A DNA stretch of 64,000 bases from NCBI RefSeq assembly GCF_050627025.1, contig NZ_CP192472.1; one strand, written 5' to 3'. Both the position numbers and the translations under genes were made by a program. Below the pieces are notes generated by a model. It saw nothing but the letters and a program-made list of their open reading frames with translations, was not told where the DNA came from and made no database searches. Source of the stretch: Variovorax paradoxus_P. Lineage in GTDB: Bacteria > Pseudomonadota > Gammaproteobacteria > Burkholderiales > Burkholderiaceae_C. Positions 37,143 to 45,787 of this stretch are shown in pieces (positions within the stretch are counted from its first letter, which is position 1; every line of letters starts with the position of its first letter).

Positions 37143-37715
37143 CTATTTCACGCGCTTGAGCGAGGGGCGGCTACCGCCACCCGCCGGGGGGCGCGGCGGT
37201 TCGTCCGTGGGGGAGTCGGGGTCGTCGCCAACGTCGACCATTTCGTCCGAGTCTTCGCCCGTTACCAGGTGCACGATCTTGCCGGCGTCGCCTTCGGTAC
37301 CGCGCGACGCATCGCGCAGCGGCATGCGTGCAGGGCCTTGCGGCGAAGGCGCCGCGTCACCAGCGCCGCCTTCGGCGCCGCTGCCTGTGGGCACCGGCGC
37401 AGGAAAAGCCATGCCCTGGCCGTTTTCGCGTGCATAGATCGCAATCACCCGGCCCACGGGCACGATGATTTCGCGCGCGCTGCCGGCAAAACGGGCCTTG
37501 AACTCGATGAAGTCGTTGCCGAGCTTGAGCGAGCTGGTCGCGTCGAAGCTGATGTTCAGCACGATCTCGCCGTTCTTCACGTATTCGCGCGGCACCTGGA
37601 CGGTGTCGTCGACCTGCACCGCGACATAGGGCGTGAAGCCGTTGTCGGTGCACCATTCATACAACGCCCGAATGAGGTACGGGCGGGTGGAGGACGACTC
37701 GAGCGCGTTGATCAT
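37143..37715 (-). CDS. sspB: ClpXP protease adaptor SspB
   Basis: The 190-residue protein has the SspB fold region (about 1-105: RPYLIRALYEWCTDNGFTPYVAV; GEIVLNISFDATSSLKLGNDFIEFKARFAG), which binds SsrA-tagged proteins. A disordered Pro/Gly/Asp-rich tail ends in RPSLKRVK, equivalent to the ClpX-binding module. Together with sspA and petABC it forms a common betaproteobacterial order. Confidence 0.92.
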   Translation of the reverse strand: MINALESSSTRPYLIRALYEWCTDNGFTPYVAVQVDDTVQVPREYVKNGEIVLNISFDATSSLKLGNDFIEFKARFAGSAREIIVPVGRVIAIYARENGQGMAFPAPVPTGSGAEGGAGDAAPSPQGPARMPLRDASRGTEGDAGKIVHLVTGEDSDEMVDVGDDPDSPTDEPPRPPAGGGSRPSLKRVK

Positions 37716-37756
37716 GAAAGACGGCGAAAAGCGATGGAAGCAGGCACGCAGCTTAC

Positions 37757-38368
37757 TTACTTTCGCATGACCTTTTCGGACGGGGTCAGTGCTTCGATAT
37801 AGGCCGGGCGCGAGAAGATGCGTTCAGCGTACTTCAGAAGCGGAGCGGCATTCTTGCTGAGATCGATGCCGTAGTAGTCGAGGCGCCAGAGCAGCGGTGC
37901 AATGGCCACGTCGAGCATCGAGAAGTTGTCGCCCAGCATGTACTTGTTCTTGAGGAACACGGGCGCAAGCTGCGTGAGGCGGTCGCGAATGTGCGAGCGG
38001 GCCTTTTCAAGCGCCTTTTCGTTGCCCTTGGCAGTGCGGTTCTCGAGCGTTGCCACGTGCACGAAGAGTTCCTTCTCGAAGTTGAGCAGGAACAGGCGCA
38101 CGCGGGCGCGGTCGACCGGGTCGCCGGGCATCAGCTGGGGGTGCGGAAAGCGCTCGTCGATGTACTCGTTGATGATGTTCGACTCGTACAGGATCAGGTC
38201 GCGCTCGACCAGGATGGGCACCTGGCCGTACGGGTTCATCACGCTGATGTCTTCAGGCTTGTTGTAGAGGTCGACGTCGCGGATTTCGAAGTCCATGCCC
38301 TTTTCGAACAACACGAAGCGGCAGCGGTGGGAAAAGGGGCAGGTCGTTCCTGAATACAAGACCATCAT
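37757..38368 (-). CDS. sspA: Stringent starvation protein A (GST-fold)
   Basis: The 203-residue protein has a thioredoxin-like N-domain (YSGTTCPFSHRCRFVLFEKGMDFEI) and a helical C-domain (MLGDNFSMLDVAIAPLLWRLDYYGIDL), as in SspA, which associates with RNA polymerase in stationary phase in E. coli. AGGAG stands about seven bases before ATG 38368. It lies just after a terminator that closes the pet operon. Confidence 0.91.
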   Translation of the reverse strand: MMVLYSGTTCPFSHRCRFVLFEKGMDFEIRDVDLYNKPEDISVMNPYGQVPILVERDLILYESNIINEYIDERFPHPQLMPGDPVDRARVRLFLLNFEKELFVHVATLENRTAKGNEKALEKARSHIRDRLTQLAPVFLKNKYMLGDNFSMLDVAIAPLLWRLDYYGIDLSKNAAPLLKYAERIFSRPAYIEALTPSEKVMRK

Positions 38369-38386
38369 GGCGAGAGACTCCTAAAA

Positions 38387-38422
38387 ATCAAAAAGAGTGG
38401 GTCGCGTTGGCAACCCACTCTG
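38387..38422 (-). terminator. Intrinsic terminator after petC
   Basis: On the minus strand AGAGTGGGT (38422-38414) pairs with ACCCACTCT (38403-38395) across a 10-base loop and is followed by TTTTGATTTTT (38394-38384). This ends the petABC transcript before sspA, although some read-through into sspA is possible. Confidence 0.8.
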
Positions 38423-38463
38423 TGGGACCGGACGCGCGGGGCGGCCGGTCGGCGTGGACGGAA

Positions 38464-39237
38464 CTACTTGACGTCTTTCCAGTACGAGGCGTTCAGTCGC
38501 CACACAAAAACCAACGACAGGCCCAGGAACAGCAACACCCACACGCCGATGCGAATGCGCGTGTTCTGTGCCGGCTCGGCCATCCATTGCAGGTAGTTCA
38601 CCAGGTCGCCCACGGCATTGTCGAACTGCAGCGGCGTCATGGTGCCGGGGGTGACTTGCTCCCAGCCCTTGAACACTTCGGTGGCGTGGCCGTGCTGCTC
38701 GACCTTGGCGTAGACCGGGCGGCGTTCGCCTTGCAGCTCCCACAGCGGGTTGGGCATGGCAACGCTCGGGAACACGAGGTTGTTCCAGCCCGTGGCCTTG
38801 GTGTCGTCGCGGTAGTAGGTGCGCAGGTAGGTGTACAGGTAGTCGGCACCCGTGCCGCCGTGGCCGGCGCGCGAGCGCGCGACGAGCGTGAGGTCGGGCG
38901 GCGTGGTGCCGAACCAGTCCTTGGCCTGGCGTGCGTCGATGTTGGCCTTCATGGTCTCGCCGACCTTGTCGGTCGAGAACAGCAGGTTGTCCTTGATCTG
39001 CTGCTCGGTAATGCCGATGTCCTTCAGGCGGTTGTAGCGCATGAAGGCGGCCGAGTGGCAGTTGAGGCAGTAGTTGACGAACAGCTTGGCGCCGTTCTGC
39101 AGGGAGGCCACGTCGGTGGTCTTGTTGGGCGCCTTGTCCCAGGCAATACCGCCGGATTCGGCCGATGCACCTGCGGAAAAGGTCAGGCCCAGTGCCAGGC
39201 CCACAACCGCGAGCCAGCCAGAAATGCTTTTCTTCAT
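38464..39237 (-). CDS. petC: Cytochrome c1 of the bc1 complex
   Basis: The 257-residue protein has a Sec leader ending near ASA (26), a heme c site CLNCH (57-61), conserved RYNRL after it, and a C-terminal membrane anchor (IGVWVLLFLGLSLVFVWRL). Cytochrome c1 transfers electrons from the Rieske centre to soluble cytochrome c. Third gene of petABC; ATG 39237 is preferred to the upstream 39270. Confidence 0.94.
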   Translation of the reverse strand: MKKSISGWLAVVGLALGLTFSAGASAESGGIAWDKAPNKTTDVASLQNGAKLFVNYCLNCHSAAFMRYNRLKDIGITEQQIKDNLLFSTDKVGETMKANIDARQAKDWFGTTPPDLTLVARSRAGHGGTGADYLYTYLRTYYRDDTKATGWNNLVFPSVAMPNPLWELQGERRPVYAKVEQHGHATEVFKGWEQVTPGTMTPLQFDNAVGDLVNYLQWMAEPAQNTRIRIGVWVLLFLGLSLVFVWRLNASYWKDVK

Positions 39238-39266
39238 CGTGTTTCTCTCGAGCTCTCTTGGGCTTC

Positions 39267-40703
39267 TCAATGGGCGGCGAAGGTCACGCGGTCAGGCACA
39301 GGCTTGAACTCGCCCTTGCTGCTCCACCAGGGCATGAGCAGGAAGAAACCGAAGTAGAGAAGCGTGCCGATCTGCGAAATGGTCTGCGCGATGTCCAGCA
39401 CGAACGAGCCGATGACCAGGTTGCCCCAGACGCCGGGTGCCTGGATACCCAGGTAGCCCAGGATCAGGAAGAAGAACACGAAGACGCCGTAGACGTACTT
39501 GTGCCAGCTCGGACGATAGCGGATCGACTTGACTTCGCTCTTGTCCAGCCAGGGCAGGAAGAACAGGATGATGACCGAGCCGCCCATCACGACCACGCCC
39601 CAGAACTTGGCGTCGAAAGCCTTGAGCAGGAAGATGACCACGGCCGCCGCAACGATGGCCGCGATTTTCAGCGCGGTGCCCGACTTGCCCTTGATGAAGT
39701 TCAGGACGGCGGCAAGGCCGATGATCAGCGCGAACACGTTGACCATGTCGTCGGTGGTTGCACGCAGCATCGAATAGAACGGCGTGAAGTACCAGACCGG
39801 CGCAATATGGTTGGGCGTCTTGAGCGAGTCGGCCGGAATGAAGTTGTTGTACTCGAGGAAGTACCCACCGGCTTCTGGCGCGAAGAAGATCACCGCAGAG
39901 AAGATGGTGAGGAACACCACCACGCCGAAGATGTCGTGCACCGTGTAGTACGGATGCGACGGGATGCCGTCGAGCGGATGGCCATCGGGGCCGCGGTTGG
40001 CCTTGATCTCGATGCCGTCGGGGTTGTTGGAACCCACTTCGTGCAGCGCGATCAGGTGGGCCACCACGAGGCCGAGCAGCACCAGCGGCACAGCAATCAC
40101 GTGGAAGCTGAAGAAGCGGTTGAGCGTTGCATCGCTCACCACATAGTCGCCGCGAATCAGCAACGCGAGGTCAGGGCCGACGAACGGAATGGCGGCAAAC
40201 AGGTTCACGATGACCTGGGCGCCCCAGTACGACATCTGGCCCCACGGCAGCAGGTAGCCCATGAAGGCTTCGGCCATCAGGCACAGGAAGATCGCGCAGC
40301 CGAAGACCCAGATCAGCTCGCGCGGCTTGCGGTAGCTGCCGTACATGAGGCCGCGGAACATGTGCAGGTACACCACGATGAAGAACGCCGAGGCGCCCGT
40401 CGAGTGGATGTAGCGGATGAGCCAGCCCCAGGGCACGTCGCGCATGATGTACTCGACCGATGCGAACGCCTGGTTCGCGTCGGGCTTGTAGTGCATCACC
40501 AGGAAGATGCCGGTCACGATCTGGATCACGAGGACCAGCATCGCGAGCGAGCCGAAGATGTACCAGAAGTTGAAGTTCTTCGGCGCGTAGTACTTGCCCC
40601 ACTGGTCGTTCCAGAGCTTGGTCAGGGGGAAGCGGTTGTCAACCCAGTTGAGCAGCTTCTCGCCGGCAGGCGCGTTGGGGGAAATTTCGTGGAATTCAGC
40701 CAT
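39267..40703 (-). CDS. petB: Cytochrome b of the bc1 complex
   Basis: The 478-residue membrane protein has the eight-helix cytochrome b core, with GSLAMLVLVIQIVTGIFL, heme-ligand His pairs and the quinol-site PEAGGYFLEYN region (PEW in mitochondria). The C-terminal extension (about 50 residues) is common in betaproteobacteria. It lies between petA and petC with short gaps. Confidence 0.95.
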   Translation of the reverse strand: MAEFHEISPNAPAGEKLLNWVDNRFPLTKLWNDQWGKYYAPKNFNFWYIFGSLAMLVLVIQIVTGIFLVMHYKPDANQAFASVEYIMRDVPWGWLIRYIHSTGASAFFIVVYLHMFRGLMYGSYRKPRELIWVFGCAIFLCLMAEAFMGYLLPWGQMSYWGAQVIVNLFAAIPFVGPDLALLIRGDYVVSDATLNRFFSFHVIAVPLVLLGLVVAHLIALHEVGSNNPDGIEIKANRGPDGHPLDGIPSHPYYTVHDIFGVVVFLTIFSAVIFFAPEAGGYFLEYNNFIPADSLKTPNHIAPVWYFTPFYSMLRATTDDMVNVFALIIGLAAVLNFIKGKSGTALKIAAIVAAAVVIFLLKAFDAKFWGVVVMGGSVIILFFLPWLDKSEVKSIRYRPSWHKYVYGVFVFFFLILGYLGIQAPGVWGNLVIGSFVLDIAQTISQIGTLLYFGFFLLMPWWSSKGEFKPVPDRVTFAAH

Positions 40704-40717
40704 GTTCTTCTTCTGCC

Positions 40718-41332
40718 TCAGGCCTTCTTGTCTTCGCCGATGAGCAACTTGGTGTCTGACACGTACATGTGCGGCGGCACCGGCAGATTGTCAGGCGCGG
40801 GCTTGTTCTTGAAGACGCGGCCAGCCAGGTCGAACGTGGAGCCATGGCAGGGGCACAGGAAGCCCCCCTCCCAGTCGTTCGGCAGCGAAGGCTGCGGCCC
40901 GGCCTGGAGGCGGTCGACAGGCGAACAGCCGAGGTGGGTGCAGATACCCACGACCACCAGCACCTCGGGCTTGATCGAGCGGTGCTGGTTTTGCGCGTAT
41001 TCGGGGGTGAACTCGTCGGGATGCCGCTTGGAGAGCGGATCGGCAAGTTGGCCGTCGAGCTTGGCGAGCTCGGCCACCTGCTCGGGCGAACGCTTGAGAA
41101 TCCAAACCGGCTTGCCGCGCCATTCGACGGTGGCCTTCTCGCCGACCTTGAGGCCGGCAATATCTACCTCGACCGCAGCGCCCGCGGCCTTGGCCTTTTC
41201 GGAGGGCTGGAAAGTACTTACGAAGGGAATCGCGGTGGCCACGCCTCCCGCTACGCCGGCACAGCTGGATGCGATTAACCACGTCCGCTTGCTTGTGTCG
41301 ATCCGGGGGGAACCGGAGGTCATGTCACTCAT
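40718..41332 (-). CDS. petA: Rieske iron-sulfur subunit of the bc1 complex
   Basis: The 204-residue protein has an N-terminal anchor with a Tat-compatible region (KRTWLIASSCAGVAGGVATA) and the 2Fe-2S binding loops CTHLGC (131-136) and CPCHGS (160-165), with His133 and His163 as iron ligands. First gene of the leftward pet operon; its upstream region is the AT-rich gap shared with the divergent exopolysaccharide arm. Confidence 0.95.
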   Translation of the reverse strand: MSDMTSGSPRIDTSKRTWLIASSCAGVAGGVATAIPFVSTFQPSEKAKAAGAAVEVDIAGLKVGEKATVEWRGKPVWILKRSPEQVAELAKLDGQLADPLSKRHPDEFTPEYAQNQHRSIKPEVLVVVGICTHLGCSPVDRLQAGPQPSLPNDWEGGFLCPCHGSTFDLAGRVFKNKPAPDNLPVPPHMYVSDTKLLIGEDKKA

Positions 41333-41627
41333 GGGGATCCTCTAAGTCTTCTTCGCTGGAGCAGGGTCAACCGGCGATTGTAGCGGGCTGTTGCGGGCAT
41401 ATTCAACGCCGCCAGCCTGGAGCACGTGCGAATGCGCTGCCGCCAGACGCTTGGGAAGATCAACTAAGAACAATTAATTAGTATTTATTTGCAACTTATT
41501 TAGACGACATTTCGTCACAACGATTTGCACGGCAAATGGTTGCAAAAGGCTAAATTAGTTGCGGCACACTTCGCTAGCTGCTAATCTTCTCTCAACTGTT
41601 AATCGTCAATTTGAGAGGATGTTTGCC
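41333..41627. promoter_or_regulatory. AT-rich divergent control region with a palindrome
   Basis: This 295-base gap separates petA (leftward) from the small secreted-peptide gene (rightward) and is much more AT-rich than the flanking genes, chiefly between 41465 and 41600. ATTTGC-ACG-GCAAAT (41523-41537) is a perfect 6-bp inverted repeat with a 3-base spacer and could be an operator for the rightward arm. I could not fix -35/-10 boxes with confidence. Confidence 0.45.
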
Positions 41628-41930
41628 ATGAGAATTAAGCCATTGGTGTTCGCAACCGTCATTGCGGCCTTGAGCATTTCTTCGGCTCTGGCGCAAACCC
41701 CGGCCCCGACCCCGACACCCCCCGTTCAAACACCCGTTGCCCAGCCGGCAAGCGCTACTGGCGCAACCAACTCCGCATTCGGCCGTATTACCGCCGGGCA
41801 GGCTGGCGGCGTTGCTGCGAGCGTTGGCTTGGCAGCGGCTGTGGCCAGTGGCAACGGCGGCAACAGCGGTGGTGGCAGTGGCACCGGCGGCACGGGCGGC
41901 ACCGGCACAGGTACGACCGGCACGAATTAG
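41628..41930 (+). CDS. Small secreted Gly/Thr-rich protein (YjbE/GfcA-like)
   Basis: The 100-residue protein has a clear signal peptide (MRIKPLVFATVIAALSISSALA), a Thr/Pro-rich stretch, an Ala/Gly-rich hydrophobic middle, and a Gly-Thr tail. Size, composition and position before YjbF-like and GfcC-GfcD-like genes match YjbE/GfcA. That family has little sequence conservation, so the assignment is by context. ATG 41628 has GAGAGG nine bases upstream; ATG 41619 is possible. Role unknown even in E. coli, though linked to exopolysaccharide export. Confidence 0.7.
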   Translation: MRIKPLVFATVIAALSISSALAQTPAPTPTPPVQTPVAQPASATGATNSAFGRITAGQAGGVAASVGLAAAVASGNGGNSGGGSGTGGTGGTGTGTTGTN

Positions 41931-41932
41931 TC

Positions 41933-42688
41933 GTGGGCGCCCTCCGGAAGGGAGGGCATTCGCTGAATAGTCCGCGCGCTGGCCTCGCCACGCGACTTGT
42001 TGAATGCTGTCTTTTGGCGGCATTTCTTTTGGGCATTGGCGGCTGTTCTTCCGGATCTTCTGCCATGCTGGCAACAGCGCGGCATATTTACAGTGGCCCT
42101 GCTTCGGCGCCCCCGCCGGCCTTTAATCCCAATTACCGCTATTTGCGCGTCGCCACCGGCGACCAGACGGTCTTCATGGTGCTCGGCTATATCGACAAGC
42201 GCCCGGAGGGCGCGGTCGAAGTTTGGTATAGCGGCAGCGGCGAGGTTGTCAGGCTGCTCGACGGACGACTGGTCGGAACCACCGGACTTTCCACCGACTG
42301 GCGGGAGGTGCGGTTTTCAGGCCTGCCCGCCTGGAGCGCAGATGCCGGCACCACGTCGTCTGCAAAAACCTATCAACGCCAGCGCGACATGATGCCGGGC
42401 TACCGGTTCGGCGTTCGCGACGAGGTCGTGCTGGCGCCGATTGCGGCGCCGCAGCAAACCGCCTTGGCTGGCACGGCTGCTGCTTCCCTGCGCTGGTATG
42501 AAGAGCGCAGCATTTCTCGCCCGGCAAGCGCCTCGCTGCCTCCCGCGCGCTTCGGCGTCTCGCAAGCGGGCGGCACACCTCGGGTCGTTTATTCCGAGCA
42601 ATGTATTTCCAATGATCTGTGTATGAGCTTCGAGCAGTGGACGCCTTCTTCTCCAGCACCCGTCGCAGCGGCGAGCGCTGGTACATGA
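41933..42688 (+). CDS. yjbF: YjbF/GfcB-family outer-membrane lipoprotein
   Basis: The frame opens at GTG 41933 and encodes up to 251 residues. A lipobox LGIGGC follows a hydrophobic leader, giving a lipid-modified cysteine at about residue 38. The mature part has YRYLRVATGDQTVFMVLGYID, VEVWYSGSGEVVRLLDGRLVGTTGL and DWREVRF, which fits YjbF (E. coli GfcB), an exopolysaccharide-linked lipoprotein. The exact start is uncertain: no good ribosome site precedes GTG 41933, and the true start may lie nearer the leader. The stop overlaps the next ATG (ATGA). Confidence 0.78.
   Translation: MGALRKGGHSLNSPRAGLATRLVECCLLAAFLLGIGGCSSGSSAMLATARHIYSGPASAPPPAFNPNYRYLRVATGDQTVFMVLGYIDKRPEGAVEVWYSGSGEVVRLLDGRLVGTTGLSTDWREVRFSGLPAWSADAGTTSSAKTYQRQRDMMPGYRFGVRDEVVLAPIAAPQQTALAGTAAASLRWYEERSISRPASASLPPARFGVSQAGGTPRVVYSEQCISNDLCMSFEQWTPSSPAPVAAASAGT
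41939..41957 (+). terminator. Stem-loop after the small secreted-peptide gene
   Basis: GCCCTCC and GGAGGGC form a perfect 7-bp stem with a 5-base loop just after the stop codon at 41930. There is no T-run, so it is more likely a 3' stabiliser or partial attenuator. It would give more of the small peptide than of the downstream proteins. It lies inside the 5' end of the yjbF frame if that gene starts at 41933. Confidence 0.4.
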
Positions 42689-45600
42689 GCGGCCTGCTTC
42701 TGCGTGGCTTCGGCAAACACCCCTGGCCCCTTCGCGCTGTGGCGGCTTGCGCGCTCGCGGCGAGTTGCGCAGCCTCAGCCCAACCCCTGGGCAGCGGCCC
42801 CGTCGACAACAAGCCCCCCGTCAACGACAGCGACATTCGCCCGGGCGAGCGCCTGAGCACCTGGCTGCTGCGGCAGCCGCAGGAAACGGCCGCCCCGGGC
42901 TTGTCCTGGCGCATTCCGCAGGAGCGGCTTGCACAGCAATTCCTGAAGAACCAGGTGCTGCTGCGGCTCGAGGCCGCAAGGCGGCGCGCACCGAGGCAGG
43001 AGCAGGCACCACGCCAGCAGCTGATTGCATGGCTGCAGAACCTCCCCGTCACAGGGCGCGTTGCACTCGGCATCGTGGACCCTCGCTGGCTCGAGGCGCA
43101 CCCTGAAGAAGACCCGGTGCTCACGGCCGGCCAGCAACTTGTTGCGCCACCGCCGCTCTTGAACACCATCTCGGTAGTGCAGCCCGACGGACGGCTCTGC
43201 CAGGTGGCCCATGAACCTGGCCGCACGGCGTGGGACTATGTGGCTGCTTGCGCGCCTGAGGGCAAGCACGACTGGGCATGGGTGGCACAGCCCGACGGGC
43301 GCACCGCGCGTGTCGGCATGGCAACGTGGAACGCACATCCGTCCGATGAGCCGGCACCCGGTGCCTGGGTGTGGGCGGCACCTCGCGGCATGGACGACCT
43401 GGAGGCAGCCTCGGAAGGGCTGATCAAGTTCCTGGCTACGCAGGGACCGTCGCCGCAAGGCACTTCTGCTGCGGCCCCTGTGGCACCCGCACCCGAAGCT
43501 GCGGCCACTCCGCCGGCCGAGCCCGCACCGCCAACTGCGCCCTTCCAGCCCACCGCCGTTTCGGTGCGCCCCGAGGCGGCACCGCAGTACCGCCCGCTGC
43601 AGCCCAGCGGCAACGACTGGGGCGAAACCGGCCTGCTGCAAACGCCTTCCGCGCGCATGGGCCAGACAGGCGACATGCGCACGTCCATCACACACGTCTC
43701 GCCCTATACGCGGCTGAACGTGATGTTCCAGCCGCTGGACTGGCTGGAAGCCGGGTTCCGCTACACATCCATCGGCAACCGCATCTACGGCATCGGCCTG
43801 AGCAACCAGGACTACAAGGACAAGAGCATCGACTTCAAGGCGCGGCTCTGGAAAGAATCGGCCTACCTTCCCGAGGTGGCTTTGGGCTTTCGCGACATCG
43901 GCGGTACCGGTCTCTTTTCGTCCGAATACCTCGTGGCAAGCAAGCGGCATGGCGACCTGGACTTCAGCCTCGGCATCGGCTGGGGCTACATGGGCAGCAG
44001 TGGAAACATCAGCAACCCGTTCGGCGTGCTGAGCAGCCGCTTCAAGACCCGCGTCAGCGAGACGACGTGGGGTGGCGCCAACTTCGGCCGGCTCTTTCGC
44101 GGACCCACCGCGCTCTTTGGCGGCGTGCAATGGCGCACGCCCTGGGACCCGCTGACGCTCAAGCTCGAATTCGAGGGCAACAACTACAAGAACGAGCCGC
44201 TCAACAACGACCAGCCGCGGCGCTCGCCCATCAACTTCGGTCTCGAGTACCGCTACGCCCCCGGCGTCACCTTTTCAGCGGGCCTGGAGCGCGGCAACAA
44301 GGTGATGGTGGGCCTTACGCTGCAGACCAACCTGGCGACCATGCAGATGCCCAAGACGGCGGATGCACCGCCGCCTCGCTTTTCGCCGACGCCACCCGCC
44401 ACTTCTCCAGGCTGGGCAGCCACCGCTGCCGACATCGAGAGCCGCACCGAGTGGACCATTCAGCGCATTGCCCCCCAGGGCCAGATGCTGCACGTGTGGA
44501 TCACCGAGAGCGCGACCGTCTACCGTAACGCGCGTGTCGAGCAGATCATTGCCGTGCTGCATCGCGATGCGCCGGGTTCGATCAAGAACTTCGTGCTGCA
44601 CTACTCCGAACGCGGCTTGCCGATGCATGCGCAAGTGGTCGACCGCAACGAATGGGTGACGGCGCACTACCAGGCGCAGACGCCGAGCGAGGCTCGCGCA
44701 GCCAGCCAACGCGACTACGCCCCCCCTCCCATCGGCGCCGACTTTCAGCCCGCCAATATTCCGAACGGCAATGCGGCCATTGCGTCCAGGGACGCACCCG
44801 GCATTGCTGACGACAACAAGGCACTGGCACCGTGGGAGCGCAACACGTCGAAATTCAGCATAGGCCTGACACCCAGCCTCGGCCAGATCCTGGGCGGCCC
44901 CAACGCTTTCGTGCTGTACCAGATCGGCGTGCAGGCGGTTGCCGAATACCGCTTCACGCCGAGCACGTGGGTCAATGGTGCGCTGAACCTGCGCCTGCTC
45001 GACAACTTCGACAAGTTCACCTACACGGCGCCCAGCAACCTGCCCCGGGTACGAACGCTCCAGCGCGAGTACGTCACTACCAAGCGCCTGACGATGCCGG
45101 TGCTGCAGCTGACGCACGTTGGCCGACTGACGGACAACCAGTACTACAGCGTGTACGGCGGTGCGCTCGAAAGCATGTATGCGGGCGTCGGCGCGGAATG
45201 GCTCTATCGGCCATGGCGCAGCCGGCTGGCCGTGGGCATCGACTTCAACCATGTGCGGCAGCGCGACTTCGAGCAAGACTTCGGCTTGCGCGACTACAAG
45301 GTGAACACAGGCCATGCCACGCTCTACTGGGACACCGGCTGGAACGGCATCCTGGCTAAGATCAGCGCGGGGCAGTACCTGGCGGGCGATCGCGGGGTCA
45401 CCATCGACATCAGCCGCCGCTTCGACAACGGCGTAGTGCTCGGCGCCTACGCCACCAAGACCAACATATCGGCAAGGCAGTTCGGCGAGGGCAGCTTCGA
45501 CAAGGGTATCTACATCTCGGTGCCCTTCGATGCGCTGCTGCCGCGCTCGAACAAGTTCACCGCCAACTTCGCATGGGCGCCGCTGGTGCGCGACGGCGGT

Positions 45601-45732
45601 GCGCGCCTCGGCCGCATCCACCCGCTGTACGAAATGACATCCGCTCGGGACCCGAGCGCCTTCAAGTTCGCGCCGCCCGACAGCGGCGCTCCGGGCACAG
45701 GCGACAACATCCTGAAGTTCGAACGGCGCTAG
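42685..45732 (+). CDS. Fused GfcC-like and YjbH/GfcD-like outer-membrane exopolysaccharide protein
   Basis: The 1015-residue protein has a signal peptide (cleaved near residue 33), then a GfcC/YjbG-like domain at about 45-265 (LPVTGRVALGI; QPDGRLCQVA; a repeated QPDGRTARVGMATWNAHP-type strand; PGAWVWAAP), a Pro/Ala-rich linker at about 270-325, and a YjbH/GfcD-like beta-barrel region at about 325-1015 (GETGLLQTPSARM start; many alternating amphipathic strands; RFDNGVVLGAYATKTN end). In E. coli these are two proteins of 250 and 700 residues; here they share one frame with no stop or frameshift. ATG 42685 is coupled to yjbF by ATGA. Confidence 0.82.
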   Translation: MSGLLLRGFGKHPWPLRAVAACALAASCAASAQPLGSGPVDNKPPVNDSDIRPGERLSTWLLRQPQETAAPGLSWRIPQERLAQQFLKNQVLLRLEAARRRAPRQEQAPRQQLIAWLQNLPVTGRVALGIVDPRWLEAHPEEDPVLTAGQQLVAPPPLLNTISVVQPDGRLCQVAHEPGRTAWDYVAACAPEGKHDWAWVAQPDGRTARVGMATWNAHPSDEPAPGAWVWAAPRGMDDLEAASEGLIKFLATQGPSPQGTSAAAPVAPAPEAAATPPAEPAPPTAPFQPTAVSVRPEAAPQYRPLQPSGNDWGETGLLQTPSARMGQTGDMRTSITHVSPYTRLNVMFQPLDWLEAGFRYTSIGNRIYGIGLSNQDYKDKSIDFKARLWKESAYLPEVALGFRDIGGTGLFSSEYLVASKRHGDLDFSLGIGWGYMGSSGNISNPFGVLSSRFKTRVSETTWGGANFGRLFRGPTALFGGVQWRTPWDPLTLKLEFEGNNYKNEPLNNDQPRRSPINFGLEYRYAPGVTFSAGLERGNKVMVGLTLQTNLATMQMPKTADAPPPRFSPTPPATSPGWAATAADIESRTEWTIQRIAPQGQMLHVWITESATVYRNARVEQIIAVLHRDAPGSIKNFVLHYSERGLPMHAQVVDRNEWVTAHYQAQTPSEARAASQRDYAPPPIGADFQPANIPNGNAAIASRDAPGIADDNKALAPWERNTSKFSIGLTPSLGQILGGPNAFVLYQIGVQAVAEYRFTPSTWVNGALNLRLLDNFDKFTYTAPSNLPRVRTLQREYVTTKRLTMPVLQLTHVGRLTDNQYYSVYGGALESMYAGVGAEWLYRPWRSRLAVGIDFNHVRQRDFEQDFGLRDYKVNTGHATLYWDTGWNGILAKISAGQYLAGDRGVTIDISRRFDNGVVLGAYATKTNISARQFGEGSFDKGIYISVPFDALLPRSNKFTANFAWAPLVRDGGARLGRIHPLYEMTSARDPSAFKFAPPDSGAPGTGDNILKFERR

Positions 45733-45787
45733 GGCTCGCGCCCTTCCGCTTGCTCCGCTCCCTGTTCCGCTCCTTGCGCCGCCAGGT

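Noticed and set aside
39165..41345. A 726-codon plus-strand frame opposite petB and petA
   Set aside because: Its Glu/His/Arg/Val-rich translation is the mirror of cytochrome b codons; petABC is certain on the minus strand.
45733..45787. CTCCGCTCC-type near-tandem repeats between the fused outer-membrane gene and the flippase gene
   Set aside because: Only about two imperfect short units, without a clear hairpin or T-run; not convincing as a terminator or repeat.
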